Below, piece by piece: positions 12,068 to 25,058 of a stretch of 64,000 nucleotides of DNA. The position numbers were made by a program, and so were the translations under genes. The notes under the pieces are model-generated. The model made no database searches and was not told the origin of the DNA. It saw nothing but the letters and a program-made list of their open reading frames with translations. Numbering within the stretch: position 1 is the first letter of the stretch; every line of letters begins with the position of its first letter. Origin of the DNA: Mesaphorura yosii (Eukaryota > Arthropoda > Collembola > Poduromorpha > Tullbergiidae); assembly GCA_009869945.1 (NCBI GenBank), contig WIXG01000090.1, positions 124,001-188,000 on the forward strand. The letters run 5' to 3'.

Positions 12068-14581
12068 ATGGGACAAGAACAATCTACAATTGGGGGAAGG
12101 CTCCCCGGCTTAACAAACTCAGTGCCATTTGCAAACGTCCCTGGGCAGCCAACACAACAGCACTTTTCCATGGCGGCTTTGGGAAGTGGCTCTCACCAGC
12201 GCCAGCTAAGACAACCTCCACTCGTAGCGGATAGAAGCAGACGTCGTCCTTTGGCTTCTCTTTATTGCTCAGAAGCCGTCCCACCTTCGGTTGGAAATCG
12301 TGCTGAAAATGATGAAAACCGTCCGCAAGATCACCTGGTGACTCCCCATACAGGACAGTTTTCATTTGGTCTATCTAATTCAAATGTAAGACCTTGCACA
12401 ATTCTTACTTCGTAGTTTAGAATACTGGTCTCTGATAAAGTCTCAGGTCAATTCGTCTAATACTATTAGTAGACAACATTAGCACATAGCATTGGTACCA
12501 AGACATTTTTTTCATCTTCACTTTCATTTACAAGTTCATGGTTGAGTTAGGTCTCTCATTTCCTGCAATTAACTTTCGTTTAGTTCGCTTTCGGTATTTC
12601 CACTTGCGTGCAACTTTTTCCATTTTAAAAGACTATAAAGAGAATCGGGATTCATAGTCGCTTTCATCTTATTTTTCTCTCATTTTCTATTTGAGTTCTG
12701 AGAGTAATTTGGAGTACCGGCACCTGCCATTTTGAAAGGCTGAAAAATTCATTAGAGTACCAACCATTTCCTGTTTCCACCTTCACTTTCTTTTGTTATA
12801 CTGCTCCGTTCACTCTGAAGCATAGGCATGTCTAGAGTCAACTCTGCGTACCGTGCGCATAAGCTGTTTAATTTGTAGTTTAGTTACTAATTTCCTGCAT
12901 GTTTGGAAGGTTCCTACTCGAAGTGGATTTGGTGTACCAGCAATTCCGCTTCCACCTCCAATTGCTCAACCTACTTCGCCACAGGAGCCAAGAAACAAAA
13001 TGTTTAAACTGGAGATGAACATCGATTCATCTGATGGCAAGATTAGCGGCAAACTGGCCGTTGGGTGTGCTCAAACAGCGTCAGCAACTCGAGAAAATCT
13101 TTGTGGAGCATGCAAGTCTCCACTGGCAAACCATGGGGAGGGCGAGAGTCAACGAGGAGCGATGGGGTATGGGTAAGGTCAAAATTTCAGTTTAGATTTG
13201 TCATCCAATCTTTCTTTGTGGTCTGCTCGCAAGATTCTTTTGGTAGGGATTTGCGTTCGCTGGAACAAATGAACAGACAGTTCGATCAAGAGGCATCTCA
13301 TCTTCTGCACAAGATCAATTCTGACCTGATGACACATGCTGGAGCAACTGATTGTTACAAAATGGCTGGTTTGGTCGCTGAAAGAAAATATCTTCAGGTG
13401 AGTTTCAAAGCAGGACAGTGAGGACAGAATATGCTAGCAAGTCGAGTAATCGGTTTGTTGTTTGATTTTCGGTAGGAAGAAGTTTTTCATCGAATGAGCC
13501 GACCAGACTTGTTTGATGGCATTCGTCGGTACAGAACCGCAGGCATTTTGCTGTATGGGCCAGCTGGAAATGGAAAGACATTCATGGCCAACTTGATCGC
13601 TGGGCATATCGCACGTCGCTATATAAATGTTCAGCCTTACTACTTGGATTCGCCAGCAGCATGCCAACTCTTGATTGCAATCTTTCGCTTGGCATCATCA
13701 CAGCCCTCCGTCATCGTCTTTGATAATATTGACGAAACGTTTCGTGGCAAAAACAAGCTGCAAGAACTCTTTGTCAGTGAATTCGTAAGTGCTTTAAGTG
13801 CATTGGTTAATTTTAAACAGCTATCATTTTCATATTTTTGACCGTATAAAGAAGAAATTTCATGACTTATTTCAGAGTCGCAGTATGCAGAGAGGGGATC
13901 ACATTGTGGTCATCGGAACAACCAGAATGGAGTGCTACCATCATCTCCCGAAGAAAGTCGCGGACTGCTTCGAACACTGCATTAAAATGAATTTGCCAGA
14001 TGACAAGGTAATTAGGAGCCAAGAGCATCAAATTATATTACAATGATATGAAATAATGTGGCCTCTCAATGCTGAATGATGTATGCCTTTTGATTTTGTT
14101 ACAGGAAAGACGAGCCTTGATTTCTGCTTTCATGGAGGGTGTCCGCCATAATCTGACTAAATCGAACTTCAGGGACATTGCAGATGCTACTGCCTATCGT
14201 ACACGTGGACAAATTGAAGCAATTTGCCGAAAGGTAGCAAGCATTCCTCCTTTACAAGTTCCAAACGCACTGATTAGAACAGCTATTCCGTCATCGGTAA
14301 GTAAATTACTCTATCATGCATTGAACTCTTGAATCCTTCCCTGTACTTCAATATGGCAAACGTTTGTATTGCAGATTCGCCCTGTTACCATCGCGGACTT
14401 CATCGCAGTCCTCAATCTTAGACATTTCCCGAATTCTCCAGAACCGATTGGGGACTCAAGCTCAATGGAAATTTCATCAATGGAAAGTGAAACTTCTCAT
14501 GAATCTTCTGACGACGAGGCACCCTTTCCTCGTGGTCGCAATAATTTCAGTGGTGGCGACGTTCAAGTTGAATTGTTCTAA
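12068..14581 (+). CDS. Divergent fidgetin-like AAA protein, probably catalytically degenerate
   Basis: Seven exons: 12068-12385, 12910-13172, 13247-13397, 13476-13784, 13876-14007, 14105-14296, 14375-14581, for 523 residues. The N-terminal 200 residues are low-complexity, with a PPP tract and CGAC. The AAA module follows: MAGLVAERKYLQEEVFHRMSRPDLF, then Walker A GPAGNGKT at about 272-279. This order, with the SIRPVTIADF segment near the C-terminus, matches the fidgetin/FIGNL/spastin/katanin group. Walker B reads VIVFDNID (about 323-330), with Asn in place of the catalytic Glu. Sensor 1 is GTTRM rather than ATNRP, the arginine-finger stretch is KKVADCF, and the W-x-G-E pore loop is missing. 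It may bind but not hydrolyse ATP. The tail is Ser/Glu-rich. MGQEQS at the start resembles an N-myristoylation site, which may be chance. The first intron (12386-12909) is long and could hide another exon. Confidence 0.82.
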
Positions 14582-14842
14582 ATTAACAACTCAACCAATT
14601 TCCAAACAAATAGAGACTTAGTTTTGTTTCCCCTCTTTACTTTATTTATTCAATCCAAATGACGTTAACTTCATTTAGTTAAGAACTTCTTACCTTACAC
14701 ATTGTAAGTTACACTGTACCATATAGGTTTATATCTCTTTATCCGTTCCCCGCTTTTAACCATTCTTTCATCTCGTCCTTCTTAAACCTCATCCGGATTC
14801 CAAAATATTTTTTATTTATTCTTTATTTTGTTGTTGAAATTG

Positions 14843-14848
14843 AATAAA
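14843..14848 (+). terminator. Polyadenylation signal of the AAA gene
   Basis: AATAAA lies about 260 bases after the stop at 14581, within AT-rich DNA typical of a 3' UTR. Confidence 0.5.
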
Positions 14849-14905
14849 CTTATTTAACTTACACATTTTTAATTCTTACTCGCGAAAGTTTATGGAGCTC
14901 TTTAT

Positions 14906-15021
14906 TTACAACAATTTTTTCGGCTCAGTAGTCATCAATGCCGCACTGATACTCGTGACCGGTGTCGGTGGAGGAATAGGAATATGGTTCGGATTCTGCA
15001 CGATGGTCATCTCCTGATCTT
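14906..15021 (-). CDS. Candidate alternative last exon of dhp-1
   Basis: On the minus strand the acceptor AACATTTCAG is followed by an open stretch ending in TAA, with an overlapping AATAAA. If joined to exon 14 of the upstream dihydropyrimidinase gene (which ends in phase 1 at 15991), it stays open for 38 residues with a proline-rich IPIPPPTPV and ends EPKKLL. A second frame of the same exon is also open (ending GIDDY). Phase match and composition suggest an alternative 3' end that skips exon 15, but an exon of a separate small gene cannot be excluded. Confidence 0.35.
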
Positions 15022-15251
15022 CTGAAATGTTTTAAAGCGGGAAATCTTTTTACCCAACAACCGTTCTCCTTTATTTACAACAATTTGCAATTATTGAGTA
15101 TTGATCATTATTTGGAGCAAGAATCGAGTTGTCCAGCATATTTCGTAGCTTTGGCTGGATATGTATACTAGGGTGCAATGGGTTTTTTTTATTTTGGCTG
15201 TGATGCACACAAATACTCTTAAAGCGAATTGGCCAAGTGTCCCATAAAGAA

Positions 15252-15691
15252 ATGATGCCACACAAAATTTTGAGATTTGATGTTTACCACAACCCTTGGC
15301 TTCGTCCTGGAGAAATTAAACAAATTGTCAAACATCGCCCCGAAAATATGCGAATCTCAGCAGGTTGATACCTCCCGGCGGTTGTCGACAGCGAATTGTC
15401 GTCCTCTGCTCAACAGCTATTTTCCAGAAAATATTTCCAGTGGGTTTAATACAAGAAATGCTTCAGAACGAGGCAATGCATAAATTTGAATTGGTAAGAA
15501 AAATTATGCAAAATAAAACAGCTCACAGCACAACAAAAGAAACAATGCAATAATTTTTAATCTTGCCATGCCACACATAAACAGCAGTAAACATGTTAGC
15601 ACTTAAAGATGTTTTGATTGTACTTTTTATGCAGAAATTATCAACTTTGAATTTTATTGCAAGGTACTTTTTCGCTCAAGGATATAACTAG
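15252..15691 (+). CDS. Candidate small three-exon gene, unrecognised
   Basis: Exons 15252-15363, 15441-15493 and 15635-15691 join in phase and give a 73-residue basic protein, beginning MMPHKILRFDVYHNPW. The first exon looks protein-like (WLRPGEIKQIVKHRPEN), and donor and acceptor sites fit local consensus. I do not recognise the family; its size and basic character would suit a small organellar or nucleic-acid-binding protein, but that is speculation. It runs antisense to, and overlaps, the 3' UTR of the dihydropyrimidinase gene. Confidence 0.3.
15653..15658 (-). terminator. Polyadenylation signal of dhp-1 (main isoform)
   Basis: TTTATT on the plus strand gives AATAAA on the minus strand about 85 bases after the stop at 15744. 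Confidence 0.55.
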
Positions 15692-15743
15692 AATATAGAA
15701 TCCACGGTGGTTTGTGGTTCCTTGTAAGCACGCGCCTCGATGT

Positions 15744-18720
<2,977 letters not shown>

Positions 18721-20347
18721 TGCTGCTGATTAGCTTCAACCTGTGTTAGCGAAATAATTGAAATTTCGCCTTAAGTTAGTTAAATAGCTCAAATCCGAAT
18801 GATTAAGAATCGGGAGCGAGAGCACGGCTAACACGTTAACTTGTCCTTCCAGTGCTATCACTGGAACAGAATGAAGGAAAGTCAAAGTCCGATACTTACT
18901 TACTTTTCCTTAGCTGCAGATTAGTAAATTGTTTTCACTTTCGACGTTTTCACCTTCGTTGATAACAGTTTCCGTCCAGAAAAGAGTAAAAGTACCAACT
19001 AGCGACCAAAATTGAAACAAGACAATCCTCCGATCCACACTCAATGACAGCCGACAGCGATAGCAAGCAACAAGCAATGAGCACACATTCAGAGAGGGGA
19101 ACTCGAACGCGAAAAATAGAGAAGCCCAATGCTGTTGTTTTTACTGGAGGAACTAGGCAAGGAAGACCGGATGTATCGCATGAATCGCTTCACAGCAAGC
19201 AGCGTCTGCCTTCTGGAACTGCTCGCTACTGGTTAATAAAAGGCTCACGAGTGAAAAAAGATCGAGAGCGAGAAAGCACTGGCCCCACCAAGCCACAGAA
19301 CTTCCCATCTCATATTTCAAAGTCACTTCATTCATCAATTATGGATGCATTTATACGAGAATGTGCGTTAATGCTATTAATTCGATGACTTACTGCTATG
19401 GACGCGCTATGGTGCACATCTGAGATCGTAGAAAGTGCGTATTGCTAGCTGTTTTGTTTGTAACAGTAAACAGCCATAATTTTATCAGCAATCGCAAATG
19501 TTACCAAAAATTAGGAAGGGCACCAGAGAATAACTCATGCTTATCTTATGCTGATGAATTCAGCTTAGGAGATGTATCTGTCAAGCATTTGATGTATTTT
19601 GACCAGATTATCGTTTGACCTTTAACCAGCTTGAAAAGATGCTAATCGTTCTTCTATCCTATACTGTTATTTAAACTGCTTATGTTTCCATCAACCGAGC
19701 CGCAGTGGACCATACACCTCAGATGCAACGGGTCCACGTATGAGACTATTCTGTCATTCCTACTTGTGAAAAACTATAACAGAAAGCCTTTAATAACTTA
19801 TAATCGGTCATGACTTCACATCTCGATAACCACCCGACATGAGCAGGATAAACAGAAATACTGAAAAATATCAGCCCATGCATAAATTTGTATTTAATCA
19901 CCCGATAAGCTCATAGGAAATATGAGAATTATGTAACCCACGCTTCGGAGGCAGTCTTTTTGGAACAAAGTGATTGAAGTCATGTACACGAGGGTTGAGA
20001 TTGCACTGCAGCTGCAGTTCAAGTTCTCAGGTCCAAAAGTTTCACATGTTCTTTTAACGCCCCCTCATTCTTGTATTTTAGCTATCTTTTAATTGTAAAA
20101 ATATTTAAAATGTGGAAAATTACAGGTTTTAAAAAAACTTAGGCGATCTTTCTCCTGGAACTTGTAGCAGGGATTTTGATGCAGGCCAAAGAGAAACCAA
20201 ATCATTTAACGGGTTTTAGTCAATTTTAGTCGTCAAGTACTTTTAAGATCTGCTGTGATCTAAATTTCAGATTCTGCTCTGTGATCTGTTAGCCTTACTC
20301 AGGTCGTCTGTGATTACTGTAGTAAAATAGAGTCCAACCTAATCGAA
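18721..20347. other. Divergent promoter region between dhp-1 and the NRAMP gene
   Basis: Both genes start outward from this spacer. An acceptor-like CTAACACAG lies about 25 bases before the dhp-1 ATG on the minus strand and could serve a 5' UTR intron or a spliced leader. A perfect 14-base palindrome, ACTGCAGCTGCAGT, sits at 20005-20018. An open frame at 19044-19388 is not supported as a gene. Confidence 0.4.
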
Positions 20348-22884
20348 ATGGATAATTCCACCCCCGCCACCAACGATCGCTCCCCAATACTTCTGGACGG
20401 GAATAACCCATCGGACAGAGAAGCGGAAGAGGAGTCCTACACGTCACAAGTAAAAGGCATCAGGTCATTTCAAGACAATTATGGCAACAATAATGAAACT
20501 GGGGACGAGCGGGTGCCTACCTATTTTTCAGACCAAATCGTGGACATTCCTGAAAAAGATTCAACCGTGAGTGTCGTGTCGATACGACTCTTGTAATAAT
20601 AAACTAGTTTAAGGCTTTACTAAGAGTCTTATATTTGTTATATAAAGAGCTTCAGTTTTCGAAAACTATGGGCGTTCACGGGACCAGGATTTTTGATGAG
20701 CATAGCGTACTTGGATCCTGGGAACATCGAATCTGATCTGCAGTCAGGATCTGTAGCGAAGTATAAGGTTAGTATTCTAGTATATGTTCTTAAACAGAAT
20801 ACGAAGATTTCTTATTGGAAAACTAAAACGATTATTTAAAACAGCTTCTTTGGGTATTACTTTGGTCAACCATTCTTGGACTGATAATGCAAAGGCTGGC
20901 TGCCAGACTGGGCGTGGTTAGCGGAATGCACTTGGCCGAAGCATGCTGCCGCCAGTACCGAAAACTTCCCAAATTTATTCTGTGGATAATGATTGAGATA
21001 GCCATCATTGGTTCCGACATGCAAGAGGTTATTGGAACTGCCATCGCATTCTATCTGCTCTCTAACAAAGCGTAAGAAAGATAGGGACATACATATGGAT
21101 AGGGACATGTAATAGCGAAATTATGTTAACTCCATCGACTGGGCTTATCGAGTGTGATTAATTATTATTGCTGAGACTCTGTATTTATGTAGGATACCTT
21201 TATGGGGAGGAGTACTCATCACTGTGGCTGACACATTCACATTTCTCTTCCTCGACAAGTATGGACTTCGAAAATTAGAAGTATTCTTCGGATTTTTAAT
21301 TGGGGTGATGGTTTTTTCGTTTGGATATGAAGTAAGTCGCAATGATCAGCAATGGTTATGGACGAAGAGTTTAATTGGTTCTGCTTGTTTAGTACGTGAC
21401 TGTTGCACCTGATCAGGGAGAAGTATTAAAAGGCATGTTTATACCGTGGTGCTCAAATTGTGATCATCAAGCCTTACTTCAGGCTGTAGGAATTGTTGGT
21501 GCTATTATTATGCCTCACAACTTATACCTGCATTCTGCTTTAGTTAAGGTAGGCTGTTACGTCTTGTGTGTTTCGTGCAACCTGATAATTTAATTTTAAT
21601 TCTATTATTTTGGCTAGTCGCGAAAAATCGATCGCTCAAAGAGTATTGAGGTCCGGGAAGCAAACAGATACTATTTCATCGAAACAGCAATCGCACTGTT
21701 CATATCGTTCATAATCAACGTATTTGTGGTGTCGGTATTCGCGTCCGGAATGTATGACGCGTCAAATCACGATATCATGGAACTCTGCGAAGCAAGAAAT
21801 AACAGTCATGCGGATATATTTGTAAGTCGGAGCAATTGTACTTTCATTTTAAGGTGCATAATATATGACATTTGATTTTAACGATTTATTCTTGTGCTCT
21901 AGAATAAGACCGGCGACTTTGAACCAGACATTTATACTGGTGGAGTTTTTCTAGGATGTAAGGTAAGAATTGTTGACTCATTTGATAATTTGGGTTGTAC
22001 CAATGATTCGCATCTGTACTCGTGGTTAACTGTCAAACGTTTGCTTGTAAAGTTTGGTGTGGCGGCAATGTATATCTGGGCCATTGGAGTTCTCGCAGCT
22101 GGACAATCAAGTACCATGACTGGAACTTACGCCGGGCAGTTTGTCATGGAGGTTAGAGTTTGATGGAAGTTGAAGTTTGGTTTCTTTACATTGAGATTTC
22201 CACTGCTTTACTTGATTCTGTAGGGGTTTTTAGACTTGAAGTGGGCTAGATGGAAGCGAGTTCTCCTTACACGAACAATCGCCATTTTGCCCACATTTAT
22301 GGTTGCCAAGTTTCAAAACATCGAAGACCTATCTGGAATGAACGACATGTTGAATGCTCTAATGAGTTTGCAACTTCCTTTTGCTCTTTTGCCTCTAATC
22401 TCAATGACGTCTTCAGCAAATATCATGGGAGAGTTTCGAAACGGCTTGTAAGTAAATGCATACAATAATCAAAGTTTTATTTCATTGGCACATTGTAAGA
22501 GTATTTCAAATGCTTCCTAGGTTTAACAAACTAACGGCAGTGGCATTGTCTGTTGTGGTGATTTCAATCAATATTTATTTCGTTGGAGTGTACGCTACAA
22601 CAAATTTCCCTGATGGTTGGCTCAAGTATTTTGGTCTCTCAATATTTGGCCTGTTCTATCTCATGTTCTGCACGTACTTGACCGTTCATGTGGCAATCTC
22701 AATGGGTGCTCCATGTCTAACTTCGTCATCGGTGAGTCTTGCTGATACATGCCAGTCGAAGAATTTAAATTAACCTTTGGCTTTTTGCCAGGCCCTCCGC
22801 CATGTGTTCCAGCCAGAATCGCATGTGCTGTTTGCCCAGGAATCCAGCTCCAATGTACGCAATTATGGGTACGAAGAGTCCTAA
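20348..22884 (+). CDS. smf: NRAMP (SLC11) divalent metal/proton symporter
   Basis: Eleven exons: 20348-20566, 20648-20767, 20845-21071, 21193-21331, 21393-21548, 21618-21821, 21903-21962, 22053-22151, 22224-22447, 22521-22731, 22792-22884; 583 residues. The first 75 residues are cytosolic, acidic and Ser/Asn-rich. TM1 holds the metal-binding DPGN at about 96-99 ([11 protein letters not shown]); TM6 holds MPHN at about 275-278. Between them are [14 protein letters not shown] and the DKYGLRKLE loop, all diagnostic of SLC11A1/A2. The extracellular loop after the seventh helix carries the sequons NNS and NKT. The short tail, after helix 12, contains HVLFAQE. Family role: uptake of Fe2+, Mn2+ and related ions with protons at the plasma or endolysosomal membrane; nematode copies are named smf, but I cannot say which paralogue this is. 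The start is the first in-frame ATG and every junction keeps phase. Confidence 0.96.
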
Positions 22885-22959
22885 TTACAGTCATTAAAAT
22901 TAATCCTTGGTTGTGCGGTAACGTGGTATTAATGCGTGCACTTATTTTCTCGTTCTCAT

Positions 22960-22965
22960 AATAAA
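22960..22965 (+). terminator. Polyadenylation signal of the NRAMP gene
   Basis: AATAAA lies 76 bases after the stop at 22884. Confidence 0.6.
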
Positions 22966-25058
22966 TAGGTCAGTGTGTTCGTGTTAACGTTGGGGAATAA
23001 GAGAATATAAGATGGCGCGTCACTACAGTTCTGATCAGATGAAAACGAAAGTGTTAAAAATTTTCACCCTTGGTTAGTTCTTTCCAGAGTGAATCTCAAC
23101 CTTCAGAGTGAGTCCTTTTCAAAGAGAGATCATTTGTTCCTCTTTTACCTTTCAATTTCTATTTTGTTTCTAGATTATGCTCTTTTACGAATTCTTGAAG
23201 CTATTTATGTATTTTTCCTCATATGTGTCCTAAAAATCTCCAACATTCTGTGTTATGGCTCAATCCTTACTAGTTTTAATCGTTCTAGTTACTAAATTAA
23301 GATATCGCATAATAATTAAGTTCGCCAAGATCTACAATAAAAGTTGCAAAGATTTATGTTCCAAATTTGCTAGACTGTCTCACGTTTATTGCAAGTCGCA
23401 GTTCATACTCTGTGTAATCGCCTTGTCATGGGGCAAAGTGACACAGGATTTCTTCTAATTCTTATGCAATGTAATCAAAAATCTCTTCAAGACTCTGTCT
23501 GAATTACATCAATATTGGATGGATATTGACTCTTCAACTCTCTTTCACTTTATCATTCGTTAAACATGCATCATACATTAAGCATTCATTTATTAAAAAA
23601 CTGTTCTCCTAAAGTCGTGGATACATTTCTACGGCGCATTGCCTTCAGTGTTGGATTTACTAAAAGACTAAACCGAACACAGTTAAAAGACCTCATTCTA
23701 GAACTTAGCAACACAACTTGAGTGAATGAGAGCTCAAGCAGTGTGCAGGATCTAGAGCATGATACATTTCCACCGGGCGACCGACATGACAGAAGGGTTT
23801 AGTCACAAAGTCAATATTCTGTTTCCACCCGTAAATGGTAAGAAAATGTAATGTATACACTTCGGTTAGCAATGCTAGCTGAGCGGATGGAAGTAATACT
23901 TGTTTCTGTATGGATCATGGTGTCCTGAATTCGTAAATACAATTTGCGGCCGTATGTCATGTGTAATGCCGGTAAATTCTTTTCGTACGCTTCGCTGATG
24001 ACAGGCTGGAAATGAAACATGGAGTGGTCTTGTGTTGCAAAAGTTGCACGCATCTGTTTCATTTGTGGTGGTGCGAAATGAAAAACAATCTGACATGAAT
24101 GTGACAAGTCAAGGGCTTATGATTACAACGCTAAACGCGCTGATACGTGTAATGTAAAATGGCGAAATGGCAAATACTTCTCAACTAGTTAGCACGAACG
24201 CTACATTGGTAACTGCCAAATTATGAATTCCCTTCTACTTGCACGAGGAATCCGGTGATTAGTGACTTGTCGGGAAAATATTTCAGATTAGATAATTATG
24301 CGAATTTAGTTTACAATTTAACTTCCATTGCGAGCATTAATGCGAAATGAGACCTGCTGCTTGACTGCGCGCTTGCTTGCATATAATTATGCGTCTGTGA
24401 TTCTCTCTGCAAACCTGCTATTATATTAGCAATACAAAAGAAGTTCAAGTGCACATATTTCGCATCCACCGTAACGTAGTACCGGTGTGGCCCAACACAG
24501 AATAGTAGACTGCGGCACAGACAGTACATTCAATAATCGAAAAGGGGTGAAGAATGAATAAAGTGGTTTTGGTTTTATAGTGACAACAGAATTTAATATA
24601 AATCGAGGAGAGTGAGTCTTGTCATCATTCGCTTGTGCTGTTTCCATCGTCATCGGCATGATTTCATCATCAACGTTATGTGCTTAATAACTTAATCATA
24701 CATAGCTGGCTAATGGCTAATATGCGACAGTAGCTCAGCCTCACAACTCAGTTCGTGCGAAGAAGGGAAACGGAAAGCGAGTCAGCCTCTACCAAGAAAA
24801 AATCAACTTATTGAGTGTCAAACGTCATATTTTAGTAAATATTTTAAGTACATAGTAAAACTCATTGCCGACTTCACGCTGGTGTTTGTATTTCAGTGCA
24901 CTAGTTTTCTGATACCAGTACACCCGCTTCCCGTGCGTGTACTGAACTCGGTGCTCAGATAGTCAATCACAACTAAACAGAACCTTCATTCAGCAAAACA
25001 AACCGTTTGTGGAGACAATTCTACTCGTGCTACGTATTCATACAGATTAGTGTAAAAG
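22966..25058. other. Intergenic region upstream of plastin
   Basis: No supported exon. AT-rich stretches at 23080-23460 read as hydrophobic ORFs in one frame, as AT-rich DNA often does. The segment before 25059 is probably the promoter and leader of the distal plastin start. Confidence 0.45.

Noticed and set aside
12386..12909. Possible hidden exon in AAA intron 1
   Set aside because: No stretch gave an open, phase-consistent exon with good borders, and the direct junction already keeps frame.
19044..19388. 114-codon ATG-started plus-strand ORF upstream of the NRAMP gene
   Set aside because: Biased, Ser/Lys/Arg-rich composition, no recognised domain, no splice link to the NRAMP gene, and it lies in the likely divergent promoter region.
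23811..24107. 98-codon minus-strand ORF between NRAMP and plastin
   Set aside because: No domain and no splice context; length is within chance expectation.
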